Shown here one piece after another: positions 17,016 to 25,653 of a stretch of 42,300 nucleotides of DNA. The notes under the pieces were generated by a model. That model did not search any database. It was not told the origin of the DNA and was given only the letters and a program-made list of their open reading frames with translations. This stretch comes from a virus: positions 1 through 42,300 of IMG/VR virus record IMGVR_UViG_3300047494_000051; one strand, written 5' to 3'. Both the position numbers and the translations under genes were made by a program. How positions within the stretch are numbered: the stretch's first letter is position 1; each line of letters starts with the position of its first letter.

Positions 17016-17489
17016 ATGCGCCAGTTTTGGGCCGGCATCCTCTGCCTTGCGGGTATTTATTCCTTGTCAGGCATCCCGGCTGCCCAGGGTGCTGGGCCTC
17101 CGTATGCGACCTACCAGACGCCCAACGGCACCACACAGGCCGTGACGATCCTTTGTCCCGGTTCGGGCACGGCGGCGGCCAACTGCGCTTTCGGCAGCGG
17201 CGGCACTACGGCGGTGACGTCCACCCCATCAGGGACAACGACTTCGGCCACGCCGAACACTTTCACCACGGCGGCAGCGGCAAACGGATCGCGCAAGGGG
17301 TGTAGCGTCCAGAACACCGGGACCGGGACCCTCTACGTCTACTTCGGAACCACCGGCAGCACGGCTGCATCCAACCAGGTCGCACCCGGAGGCGCCATAA
17401 GCTGCAATGCGCCGGGCATCGTGCTGACAGATGCAATCCAGGTCGCCGACACACTCGCATCGCAACCCTATGTTTTGGTGCTGCAATAA
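17016..17489 (+). CDS. Small exported protein of unknown function (157 aa)
   Basis: A signal peptide (about 1-26, MRQFWAGILCLAGIYS... ending AAQGA) is followed by a beta-rich, Gly/Thr/Ala-rich domain with four cysteines (for example ILCPG, NCAFG, GCSVQ, SCNAP). GGAG lies about nine bases upstream of the ATG. The next gene starts within its stop (TAATG). It is first in a three-gene plus-strand cassette inside the minus-strand late operon. Export is well supported; function unknown. Confidence 0.65.
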   Translation: MRQFWAGILCLAGIYSLSGIPAAQGAGPPYATYQTPNGTTQAVTILCPGSGTAAANCAFGSGGTTAVTSTPSGTTTSATPNTFTTAAAANGSRKGCSVQNTGTGTLYVYFGTTGSTAASNQVAPGGAISCNAPGIVLTDAIQVADTLASQPYVLVLQ

Positions 17490-19204
17490 TGGGCAATCGA
17501 AATAGGTTGCTGCTTGGAACAGCGCTTTCTCTGGTTTTCGTCCTTCCTGGATACGGACAAAGCTTCTACCCGCCGCCTGGACTGACGGCGGGCGGCCCGG
17601 TGGACACCAGCACGGTGACGCTCCCAAGCGCGCCAAACCCGCTGCCTCTTACGCAATCCTTTGTGGATGCGCGCGGCCTGAACATCCGCGCATATCATTC
17701 TGTCGGCGACGGAGCGGACTACTCGCCCGCGCTTTCGCTTGCCTACCAGACGATGAACACGAACTATCTTGTGGGCGGCCTTTACACGCCCGTCTACATT
17801 CCGCCCGGCGCCAATTGGACGCTGAACACGCCGCTGACCACGCTGCCCGCGGCGAGCGTCCCGGCTGCTCTTGTCGGCAACGGCCTTCGTCATTCCTGGC
17901 TGACGCTCGGCGTCAACTTCACGGGCCCGGTCTATCGATGCTCGCAAACGCCTCTGGTGTTTACAACCCCGACGATTTTGCCCACGGCCACCAGCTCGGG
18001 CTGCCGAGTGCAGGATCTTTCAATCACCGGCAACACCACGTCTAGCGGTCAACAAGGCCTGATGTTCTATGATGCAGTGGACGGCGCCCTGGTATCCAAC
18101 GTCAGTATTTACGACCTGCCAGGGCCGTGCCTTTCTGCGGGCACTGTTTTGAACAAAACAAACGCATTTTTCAGGGAAAGTCTCATTGATGGATTGACCT
18201 GCTACAATACTGGATCCGCGGGAACTATACCAACCCTTTACGTGTCATCCACAGGCACGCAGGATGCGAGCAACCAAGACCTTATCAGGCACTTTCGGTC
18301 ATTCAGCTCTGCGGCTGACGGTGTAGTAGTTGAAAACGCTAATCTGACATCGCCAGTGCGCCAAATCACATTCCTTGACGCAAAAGTGGAAAACTCGGCA
18401 GGGAATAACTTTCGAATCGGATCGTCCAGCCTGACCGGGTCAATCACCACCATTGATTGTATTTCGTGCGCTGGCATCAGCCCTTCTTCGGGGAATAGCA
18501 ATCTTCTGGTGACGGCTGTCGGAACTGCTTCTGCCGTTGCTAACTCTTCCTTTACCGACTTTTTGAGTTTGGCCGGCGCCGGCACAGGCGGCGGGGTAAA
18601 CATTCAATACGGCAAAAACCTGACCGTCAGCATGGTGGCGAACACGACCACAGGCACCCAGGTCACCGTTGGGTGCGGCATCAACGGACCTTTGACGATT
18701 ACGGGTCAGGGCGACGAAAGCACTTACACCACCTCTGTGTGTGGATCTCTCACAGCAGGCCTTCTCAGGTTTGGTTCTGCCGCAACCATCAGCCCTAAGA
18801 CAGGATTTGTGCCAACTGCGGCCTTTGGAGTTCCTGGAACATCTTCGATAAGCACCACAGGAACCGCCCATACCGCCATGCTTGGCGGAGGCATCAGCTT
18901 GGTATCCGAAAGCGCGACTATCAACGTAGTTTCGGTTGGAACAGCGACTGGAAATCTGTCGATAGGCCTGCCAGCCGGCGCTACTGCAAACCAAGAATTT
19001 GCCTCTTGCATCCCGTCCCAGGTGGTCAGCAGCACGGGCAGCTTGCCAGGAACGCCTAGCAACGGAACAGGAATCCAGGTTGCTGCGGGCAGCGGCCTTG
19101 CGACGCCTATAGCTTTGAAAACTACTGGCCTGTTCACGACATGGACCGCGGCCAACACGGCAGTTGGCACCTACACGATTAACTTCTCTTGCGTCATATT
19201 CTGA
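17489..19204 (+). CDS. Exported beta-helix protein, tailspike-like
   Basis: This 571-residue protein starts with a clear signal peptide (about 1-24, core LLLGTALSLVFVLPGYG, then QSFYPPP). A segment with the look of a pectate-lyase-type tailspike head follows (about 50-75, DARGLNIRAYHSVGDGAD). The centre (about 120-420) is repetitive with short strands, as in right-handed beta-helices. Virion tailspikes do not normally carry signal peptides, so this may act outside the cell, for example on capsule or surface polysaccharide. No catalytic residues could be assigned. It is translationally coupled to the gene before it. Confidence 0.6.
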   Translation: MGNRNRLLLGTALSLVFVLPGYGQSFYPPPGLTAGGPVDTSTVTLPSAPNPLPLTQSFVDARGLNIRAYHSVGDGADYSPALSLAYQTMNTNYLVGGLYTPVYIPPGANWTLNTPLTTLPAASVPAALVGNGLRHSWLTLGVNFTGPVYRCSQTPLVFTTPTILPTATSSGCRVQDLSITGNTTSSGQQGLMFYDAVDGALVSNVSIYDLPGPCLSAGTVLNKTNAFFRESLIDGLTCYNTGSAGTIPTLYVSSTGTQDASNQDLIRHFRSFSSAADGVVVENANLTSPVRQITFLDAKVENSAGNNFRIGSSSLTGSITTIDCISCAGISPSSGNSNLLVTAVGTASAVANSSFTDFLSLAGAGTGGGVNIQYGKNLTVSMVANTTTGTQVTVGCGINGPLTITGQGDESTYTTSVCGSLTAGLLRFGSAATISPKTGFVPTAAFGVPGTSSISTTGTAHTAMLGGGISLVSESATINVVSVGTATGNLSIGLPAGATANQEFASCIPSQVVSSTGSLPGTPSNGTGIQVAAGSGLATPIALKTTGLFTTWTAANTAVGTYTINFSCVIF

Positions 19205-19216
19205 AAGGGCTTTTCA

Positions 19217-19651
19217 ATGCTCACCATTCCCCGCGGCGTCCAGAACAACAATCCGCTGAACATCGACTACAACACGGCCAACCATTGGAACGGGCAGATC
19301 CCCGTGTCCTACCTCGGCACCGAGACCCGGTTCTGCGTGTTTGAATCGCCAGCGGCGGGGATCCGCGCGGCCATCGTGAATTTCCAGCATTACGTCGAGC
19401 ATGACGGCTGCCGGACTTGGGGCGACATCATTGCGCGGCAGGCGCCTTCCGGCCCGGAAAATGACACCGAGGCCTACAAGGCCACCGTGCATGAGGCCAC
19501 CGGGTTCGACATGGAAGCGCCGGCCGCGGTGAGGGACTGGGCGGCGATGAAGGCATTCGTCGCCGGCTGCGTGATCGTCGAGTGCGGCTCGGTGGAATAC
19601 AGCGATGCCGTGTGGGAGAAGGTCCGCACGGGAGTGGTGATGACGGCCTAA
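19217..19651 (+). CDS. P5-like muralytic enzyme (endolysin candidate)
   Basis: This 144-residue protein has the pattern RG-NNNPLNI (about 6-16), then GTETRFCVFESPAAGIRAA (about 35-52) and a region containing IIARQAPSGPENDTEAY (about 72-88). This is the signature of the phage 'structural protein P5' lytic transglycosylase-like family. No signal peptide is visible. It is the only peptidoglycan hydrolase I see in the window, so it may be the endolysin. If so, it sits on the plus strand away from the spanin and holin candidates. Its stop overlaps that of the opposite-strand gene. Confidence 0.7.
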   Translation: MLTIPRGVQNNNPLNIDYNTANHWNGQIPVSYLGTETRFCVFESPAAGIRAAIVNFQHYVEHDGCRTWGDIIARQAPSGPENDTEAYKATVHEATGFDMEAPAAVRDWAAMKAFVAGCVIVECGSVEYSDAVWEKVRTGVVMTA

Positions 19652-19818
19652 GCCGGTCGTATGTCCGTCGCAGGAGCGACAGTTTGCTCTTGCGCGCGAT
19701 TGGCCACAGCATCCGCTAACTGGCTTTCCAGTTTTAAAGAATCAATCAACAGAAGATTATATATCCTCTGCCATTGACTTTTCGGAAGTGTAATTGTGAT
19801 TTCTGAATCATTTATCAT
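19648..19818 (-). CDS. Small protein downstream of portal (56 aa)
   Basis: The ATG at 19818 directly abuts the portal stop (TAGATG), with no spacer. The product starts MINDSEITITLPKSQWQRIY and is helical afterwards (about 15-50), so it may be a small DNA- or protein-binding factor. The last 4 bases overlap the end of the convergent lysin gene (CTAA shared between TAG and TAA). This stretch is AT-richer than its surroundings. Function unknown. Confidence 0.65.
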   Translation of the reverse strand: MINDSEITITLPKSQWQRIYNLLLIDSLKLESQLADAVANRAQEQTVAPATDIRPA

Positions 19819-21918
19819 CTAACCAGCCTTCCTCGGCATTGCGGTCGGCATCTGATCGCGATGGATGGCGCCGGGCGGGTTCTGCCCTCCGGTCGCCTGT
19901 CCAGGCTGCGCACCCGGACGAGGGCCGCCGCCCTGCCCTGGCTGTCCGCCGCCCTGCATCTGCGCCGCGTGCGCTTGGTTCTTGGCCGCCATCTGCTGCT
20001 GGTGCTTCCACATATGAGCCTGGATCACCTGCCGCGCCTGCGGTGACGCGCCCTGCATCGCCTGCTGATGGACCTGTAGATGCTCCCGATCATCGTCGGC
20101 AGCCGACACCGGCAGATCGATCGCGTTCAGCAGCAGCGAGTTCTCCTCGTCCGGCGGCATGCCGATCATGTCGGAAATCGGTTTGAAAATCTTCGGCCCC
20201 AGGTGAGGCCCGTACGTCGCCTCCACGAACCGCTCGATCAGAGGAACCATATCCAGCGTCCGGCCCTGCATCATCTGCGGCGGCACCTTCGTCAGCACGT
20301 TCATGCCGGCGATCTGCATCTGCATCTGCTGCGCCGTCCGGGCCTGCTCAATCCCATACCAGTGGAAGGTCATCCGGTTCCCCTCCTGCTGCGGCGGAAC
20401 CTCCTGCATGCCGCTTTTCATGCCCTCGCGGCCGAACGCCTTGACCCAGATCGCATCCTGCCGGAACTGCGCATCGTAGAGCATGAAGCGCCGGATGATC
20501 GGCGTGAGGATCCCGGACTCGAACGGCACTATCACGTCTGCCGTCGTCAGGATGTCCACCTGCTGCTCCGACGCCACCTCGGCCTGGCTGGGCTTCTTCG
20601 CGGCGCTGCGCTGCGCCACCATCGACGGGTTCACGCCCAGCGTCTGCATCACCTGCTGCGTCAGCGCCGCCACAAGGCCCAGCGCGTCCTTCCAGAGCGG
20701 TGGGAACTCGGCGAATTTCGTGCTGTTCGGATCGACCTCCCACACGGCGGCCAGATCGATCACCATGGACCCCACCCGCGGGTTGTTCAGCGGGTTGGTC
20801 ATGATGATCGGCAGCAGGGAATAGCTGGCGCTGTCCGCCCCCTGGTTCAGGAAGTCGTTCGCCAGATATTGCAGCTTGGCGACGGGATCAATCTTGCTGA
20901 TGCCCTTGAACGAGCCGCCGATCTTGTCCACCGGCTCGGAAATCAGCGGGCAAAGGTCACACCAGAACGGGTTTAGCCGGCAGGACAGGATCAGGTCATC
21001 CCCGCCGAAATAGGTCCGCGTTAGGCGCCGATTGCCGTCAACCTCCAGCACCTTCCACGTCTCGTAGACCAGCGCATATTTGCCTCCGCTTTTCACGCCG
21101 GCCGCGTCCACATGCTCCTTCTTCATGTCCTTGCGGTTGGTGTCCTTTCCGCCGGCCTCCAGCCGCGCAATCAGCTCGTCGCCCTGCGCCTGGCTAATCT
21201 CCTCGGCTTTGATCTTGGCCTTGATCATGCCCTTGGACCACCGCCGCAGGATCGTCGCTGACCCGGCATACTTGAACAGCGCCTCATCCACGCTGTCGGC
21301 AATCAGCGGCGTAACCATCACGTCCGCGTCCGGAAGGATTTCCACCACCGGGCCAAAATCCAGGACCTTCTCCTCGGTCACGTCGTCCATCATGTCGTCG
21401 TCCGACACCACCGAAGCGTCGAGCTCCACACCCTCTACCTCGGGCCCCTTCCGCGTCCGCGTGGTGACAAACCGGGAATGCTCCCACCAATCGACATATA
21501 CGTTCCACTGGCCTTCGATGTCGCCCTGGGTGAACAACGCCGGAATCACCGAGACCCGCATTTTCGACTTTTCCACGTAATGGTCGATCAGCGCGATGAG
21601 CGCGTCCGGAAGCTCGTCGCTGTCGGTGGTGACTTCCACGTAGCGGCCGGATTGGGGGAATACCTGATTTACAAAACGAGTTTTGCGAGCTTGCACCGCA
21701 TCGTGGATAATGGGGACGTAAGCTTGGCTATTCCCATTATAAAATTGATTCTCGTTTAGCACGCAGTTGTAACAGTCCCAGTAGTCCAGGGCATCGTTGA
21801 TACGCGTTGACGCCTCGCCGAACTGCTTCTCGATCCCCTCATAGACCTTCAGCAGATCGTCCTTGATGGACTTCCGCTTTGAAAGCTCGGTCTTCCGGGT
21901 GATCTCGGCCATCGTCAT
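19819..21918 (-). CDS. Portal protein (P22-like)
   Basis: This 699-residue protein has the size and layout of P22-type portals. The N-terminus is helical, and about residues 40-100 contain DYWDCYNCVLNENQFYNGNSQAYVP and AVQARKTRFVNQVFP. A wing-like region follows (about 150-330). A conserved middle contains GISKIDPVAKLQYLANDFLNQ, and a stem region has PPLWKDALGLVAALTQQVMQTLGVNPSM. The C-terminus is a Gln/Pro/Gly-rich barrel-type tail (about 615-699). It follows the terminase, as expected. The start overlaps that of the 107-residue gene upstream (ATGA). Confidence 0.8.
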   Translation of the reverse strand: MTMAEITRKTELSKRKSIKDDLLKVYEGIEKQFGEASTRINDALDYWDCYNCVLNENQFYNGNSQAYVPIIHDAVQARKTRFVNQVFPQSGRYVEVTTDSDELPDALIALIDHYVEKSKMRVSVIPALFTQGDIEGQWNVYVDWWEHSRFVTTRTRKGPEVEGVELDASVVSDDDMMDDVTEEKVLDFGPVVEILPDADVMVTPLIADSVDEALFKYAGSATILRRWSKGMIKAKIKAEEISQAQGDELIARLEAGGKDTNRKDMKKEHVDAAGVKSGGKYALVYETWKVLEVDGNRRLTRTYFGGDDLILSCRLNPFWCDLCPLISEPVDKIGGSFKGISKIDPVAKLQYLANDFLNQGADSASYSLLPIIMTNPLNNPRVGSMVIDLAAVWEVDPNSTKFAEFPPLWKDALGLVAALTQQVMQTLGVNPSMVAQRSAAKKPSQAEVASEQQVDILTTADVIVPFESGILTPIIRRFMLYDAQFRQDAIWVKAFGREGMKSGMQEVPPQQEGNRMTFHWYGIEQARTAQQMQMQIAGMNVLTKVPPQMMQGRTLDMVPLIERFVEATYGPHLGPKIFKPISDMIGMPPDEENSLLLNAIDLPVSAADDDREHLQVHQQAMQGASPQARQVIQAHMWKHQQQMAAKNQAHAAQMQGGGQPGQGGGPRPGAQPGQATGGQNPPGAIHRDQMPTAMPRKAG

Positions 21919-22238
21919 CCCACCTGTTCGTTGATTGTGTCGATGGTCCAGGTTTCGATCCGCCGGGCCAGCAAAAGGTTGCGAACGAAATCAGGGATCA
22001 GGATCGTCGGGATCGGGCTGCCCTCGCGCGCGCCGAAATTGGCGATACTTCGGCCTTCTCGATCCCAAAGCACGATCGCATAGCCGGCGATGGGGTCTGC
22101 ATTGTCCATCGCCGCTATCATGCCGTTGAAAACATCGCGCACAACCTTTTCGTCCCGGCGATGCTGCTCCGGAAGCCGCACGATCTCCGGACCATTTTTC
22201 AGCTTCACCTTGCCGATGCGCGTCCGGAACTCTTCCAC
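21915..22238 (-). CDS. Small protein between terminase and portal (107 aa)
   Basis: I chose the GTG at 22238: an AGGGGA ribosome site lies just upstream, and the longer frame is an out-of-phase extension into the terminase gene. The product has a compact alpha/beta look, with AGYAIVLWDREGRSIANFG (about 56-75) and IPDFVRNLLLARRIETW (about 83-99). A small conserved protein between TerL and portal is common in podoviruses, but its function is unknown. Confidence 0.65.
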   Translation of the reverse strand: MEEFRTRIGKVKLKNGPEIVRLPEQHRRDEKVVRDVFNGMIAAMDNADPIAGYAIVLWDREGRSIANFGAREGSPIPTILIPDFVRNLLLARRIETWTIDTINEQVG

Positions 22239-22246
22239 TTCATCCC

Positions 22247-24247
22247 CTATTTCAGCGCGGACCTGTACCGCCGCCCGTCGTTCGTCGTCTTGAAGTGCGC
22301 CATGTCGTCCTCGCCCTCGGCAAACGCCACCGTCCCGCAAAAACTCTCAAGGCCCTCCAGCAGCGTCTTGTATATGCCCTCGCTTGCCTCCGGAGCCAGA
22401 ACATTCCCAGGCAGAACCCTTCTCGAATATCCGCCCACCATCCCGTTCAAAACACGCCGCGCCGACGATGACACCTGGAACGCAGGCTCGCCCCGGATCC
22501 GCCGCTGCAGCATTGCCTTGCATTCGATCCGACCGCGGTCCAGCGGCGCCCCGATAACCGGCCGCCCGTTCGCCCGCTGAATCGCCGCGGCCAGCCCCAC
22601 GTTTCGGTATTTGTCGAAGTGCATCGGCGGCAGCACGATCTTCAGAGCGCCCCCGGTCAGCCTGCCGGCCTCGCGCATGATGTCGCCCACCACATCCCCA
22701 GGCAGCCCCTCCACACACCAGTCCGCCAGCACCCGCACCACCCCGCCGATGTCCTGCGCCAGCGCCGCCGTCACTCGGCTCCCGTCCGCATTCATCGCCA
22801 GCCAGGTCGGCTGCCACCGGATCATCTCCTGGCCCTCAAACACGCTCGCCGGCGAGAAATCCCCGAAGATCGGCTCCCCTGGCCGCATCAAATTCGCATA
22901 GGCCAACGCGTTCGGCGCGTCGATCTTCCCGCGGGGGAACGACAGTAGCTGCGCCGTCGCAGTCGAAAATGCCGCCTCGCTTCCGGCAAAAAGAACCAGC
23001 TTCGCGTGGAAATACGCCTGCAATCCCCTGATGAACGTCAGTTTGTCCCGCGGCGCCTTCATACCCCGCAGCGGGATTGATCCACGCTTGACCATCGCCT
23101 CGCGAATCGGTTGCATCGCCCATTGCTCGAGCCCGTCCCGCTCAAACCCGACCTCCACTGGAGAATACGTCTCGCTCAACCGAAACAGCAGATCCACAAT
23201 CTTGTCCGGTTGGAGGAAGTCCCCGCCCATCTCCCAGATCACCAACTCGCCGCCGGCCGCCCAGCTCCACACCGCCCAGCCAGTCATCGCCGACGTCTTC
23301 GCCGTCGTCCGCGCCGGATCCACCATCGCATAAACCGCCTGCCAGGTCCGCTGCCGCTGCGCGTCATACCGAAACTGATCCGCGGTAAACACCTTTTCCG
23401 ACGGCGCCTCCGCCACCAGCATGTACTCCTGCATGAACGACGCGTGCTCCCCCTGCGCCGTGTAGTTCGCCTCCATCTTTTCCACGTCCGCCAAGGAATG
23501 CTTCTCCGGCCACGTCGCCACCGCCCGCCCGCCCTCATCGAAATACCGAATCGGATACGTCCGGTGCAGCCATTCCCCCGACCGCGCCAGGCTACGCAGC
23601 AGGCACATATCCGCCAGCGGCGTCCCCAGCATCCGGATCGGCGTCCGCAAAGGATCCTGCAACGCCGGCAAAAACTCCGACGCAAACCAGCGCGAAGTCT
23701 CCTTCACCGCCTCCGGATTCTTAACCCACTCGTCATCCTCCAGGTCATCGATCAGCACAAAGTCCGGCCGCGTCTCCTCCTTCGCCCCACGCAAACTCTG
23801 CCGCGCCCCAAAAGCCTCAATAATCACCCCATTTGACAGCAGAACCTTCCCCTCATTCCAAACAGCCCCCCGCAAATCCCCAAAAGCCGCCATGATATAC
23901 GGGTTGTTGTCGATCTCCCGCTTAATCCCCGACAGCCGCTGCGCCGCCCTCGAGTACGTATTCCCAAGCACAATCCCGTATTTGAATTCCCGCAGCGCGG
24001 ACCGAAGCACCATGCACTCCTCCGCCAGCGAACTCTTCGCCCCACCCCGGAACGCCTCCACCAAAACCCTCGGATGCGGACCATGCATGTCCCGGATAAT
24101 GTCCGCATGCATCGCTGGCGTCCGCAAAGGATGACGCCGCGCAAACAACGTCTCATGCGCCCGAACCCGGTCCGCCATAATGTCCGCCAGCAGCTTCAAC
24201 CGCGTCTCGCGGATCTCCGCCTCAACCAAACCAGCTTGGCGCGCCAC
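22247..24247 (-). CDS. terL: Terminase large subunit
   Basis: This 666-residue packaging motor has a Walker A-type motif (EAFRGGAKSS, about 64-73, Lys71), Walker B (FVLIDDLEDDE, about 163-173), and RNase-H-like nuclease residues (AMVDPAR, about 307-313, and VEVGFERDGLEQW, about 364-376). It cuts and translocates DNA into the procapsid. The start is GTG at 24247, sharing one base with the preceding stop. It is a late gene on the minus strand, downstream of a KTSC gene. Confidence 0.85.
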   Translation of the reverse strand: MARQAGLVEAEIRETRLKLLADIMADRVRAHETLFARRHPLRTPAMHADIIRDMHGPHPRVLVEAFRGGAKSSLAEECMVLRSALREFKYGIVLGNTYSRAAQRLSGIKREIDNNPYIMAAFGDLRGAVWNEGKVLLSNGVIIEAFGARQSLRGAKEETRPDFVLIDDLEDDEWVKNPEAVKETSRWFASEFLPALQDPLRTPIRMLGTPLADMCLLRSLARSGEWLHRTYPIRYFDEGGRAVATWPEKHSLADVEKMEANYTAQGEHASFMQEYMLVAEAPSEKVFTADQFRYDAQRQRTWQAVYAMVDPARTTAKTSAMTGWAVWSWAAGGELVIWEMGGDFLQPDKIVDLLFRLSETYSPVEVGFERDGLEQWAMQPIREAMVKRGSIPLRGMKAPRDKLTFIRGLQAYFHAKLVLFAGSEAAFSTATAQLLSFPRGKIDAPNALAYANLMRPGEPIFGDFSPASVFEGQEMIRWQPTWLAMNADGSRVTAALAQDIGGVVRVLADWCVEGLPGDVVGDIMREAGRLTGGALKIVLPPMHFDKYRNVGLAAAIQRANGRPVIGAPLDRGRIECKAMLQRRIRGEPAFQVSSSARRVLNGMVGGYSRRVLPGNVLAPEASEGIYKTLLEGLESFCGTVAFAEGEDDMAHFKTTNDGRRYRSALK

Positions 24248-24468
24248 TACAGCCTTACCCCCCGATACAATCCCCTCACCCGCTCCGCAAAATGCCCGCC
24301 CACACTCTCCGCATTAACCAACTTCCTATGCGCCTCAGCCGTCACACCGTCATACCGATATCGGGCGCCAGTCCTGAACTCGACCTCCAGCGCATTCTTC
24401 ACCGGATCATGCCGAACCCTCGAAATATTCGAACTCTCAACCTCTTCCCATGGACCCATCTCGCACAT
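24247..24468 (-). CDS. KTSC-domain protein
   Basis: This 73-residue protein matches the KTSC pattern (VESSNISRVRHDPVKNALEVEFRTG-RYRYDGV, with a C-terminal SVGGHFAERVRG). KTSC domains are small and common in phages; they occur next to terminases and on lysyl-tRNA synthetase-like proteins. The function is not established. Located directly upstream of terL, whose start overlaps its stop. The ATG at 24468 is used here; a second ATG three codons later is also possible. Confidence 0.75.
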   Translation of the reverse strand: MCEMGPWEEVESSNISRVRHDPVKNALEVEFRTGARYRYDGVTAEAHRKLVNAESVGGHFAERVRGLYRGVRL

Positions 24469-24984
24469 TCCCTATCCGAAACCAGATTTAGTCAGAATGG
24501 GGCGCGGTTTCCGTTTGGCCTATAGAAATTTTCGTGCACGCGCGCGCGGCCGGGGCAAATCCCAAGTTCGGACCACCCCCACCCCCGAGGCCCCCACCGG
24601 GCAGCCCCACCCCCTCCACGCCCGTTCGCAACAAGAAGCATGCCAATCAACTTGCAAGCCTGCCTCGCCTGTGCAATGATGAGGCATGCCAATGGGTTAG
24701 CAGATAGGGCTACTCCGCCCAGAGTTGTCGCAGAAGAACCATTATGCCAACTGACCGCCCGGTCATTACATCTGCCACAATTCAAACCCCTCCAGTCACC
24801 ACCACTAACCACCATCGGAAGCCCGCCACAGTCGATCGGTAAGATAGGCCGTCGATCATCGGTGACCTGCCTTCGATAGCCGTGCTATGGAGCAAAGACG
24901 AGCGCAGTTGCTGGCACAGTAACCTGGAGGCCCTAACCCCTTGGGCGCGCCTCTGAAACCCTTAGGGCTTATGGCGGGCAGGGT
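24469..24984. other. Intergenic region upstream of the terminase operon
   Basis: This stretch of 516 bases has no convincing gene. It lies between the minus-strand terminase operon and the plus-strand HGG-type gene, and probably holds the late promoter and perhaps a pac or cos site. Seen: a strongly C-rich stretch on the plus strand (about 24569-24620), an alternating GC tract near 24538-24554, two copies of GCATGCCAAT (24638-24647 and 24684-24693), and CCCTAA/TTAGGG inverted arms (about 24935-24965). I could not identify a consensus promoter. Confidence 0.4.
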
Positions 24985-25653
24985 ATGACAGAAGATCGAA
25001 CAGGCGGGCTTCTTTGCGGCGCTAAATTGCGGAATAAAGAAGGCTACTGCCGGGCTCTGGCTTTGGTCGGAAAGACGCGGTGTCGGTATCACGGCGGATG
25101 TAGCGTAGGACCCAGTGAGGAGAAGATCGCTTCAACGGTAGCTGCGATGGTTGCCGGCCGGAAGGCTTGGCTTGAGCGTAAGAGGGCAGAGAAAGAGGCT
25201 GGGCTGACCGATAAGATGGTTCAGCGCCATGCACAGAAACGGCCTGCAACGGGGTCCACAGCCTCCAAAAGCTCAGTTCCGATAGTCGCCAAGGCTCAGC
25301 GCTCTTTCGCCTCTGTGGCGGCTTCCTTGCCAGTTCTTGAGGCATATGAGCCGGTGCAGTCGGTTCCGTTTGAGCAGCAGACGCCACCGGAGCAGGTTGC
25401 GAGCTTGACGGTGCACGGGTTGTATAAAATCCGGCAGCTTTTCGATTTGGACGCTGGTGGTGGCGAGGATGGTCCGAATTTGCGGCTGCTGGGAATGCAG
25501 GTGGACCAAGCGGGCAAGTTGCTGGCGATGGGTCAGAAGCAGGCGGCTTCGGTGATTGCGGCGAAGACGGCTGACAGCTTGATTCAGCTGCTGGATTGTT
25601 TGCGAAAGGGCGAGCGGGCGACGTTTTTGGACGGTGAGGCTGAGGGCGGTTAG
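24985..25653 (+). CDS. HGG-motif zinc-finger protein, possible small terminase subunit
   Basis: This 222-residue protein starts with a Cys/His knuckle (C11, C22, C33 and H36: CGAKLRNKEGYC...CRYHGG). The HGG-type pattern is seen in phage-encoded proteins near packaging genes. The middle is basic and Lys/Arg/Ala-rich, and the C-terminus is helical (about 140-210). It is on the opposite strand to terL. No other small terminase candidate is apparent, so this is a guess. It overlaps the DUF1376-like gene by 4 bases, end to end. Confidence 0.55.
   Translation: MTEDRTGGLLCGAKLRNKEGYCRALALVGKTRCRYHGGCSVGPSEEKIASTVAAMVAGRKAWLERKRAEKEAGLTDKMVQRHAQKRPATGSTASKSSVPIVAKAQRSFASVAASLPVLEAYEPVQSVPFEQQTPPEQVASLTVHGLYKIRQLFDLDAGGGEDGPNLRLLGMQVDQAGKLLAMGQKQAASVIAAKTADSLIQLLDCLRKGERATFLDGEAEGG

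Noticed and set aside
24492-24815. Minus-strand ORF of 107 residues upstream of the terminase operon
   Set aside because: Its composition is Gly/Arg/Trp-rich and looks like translated C-rich DNA. No ribosome site or neighbour overlap supports it.
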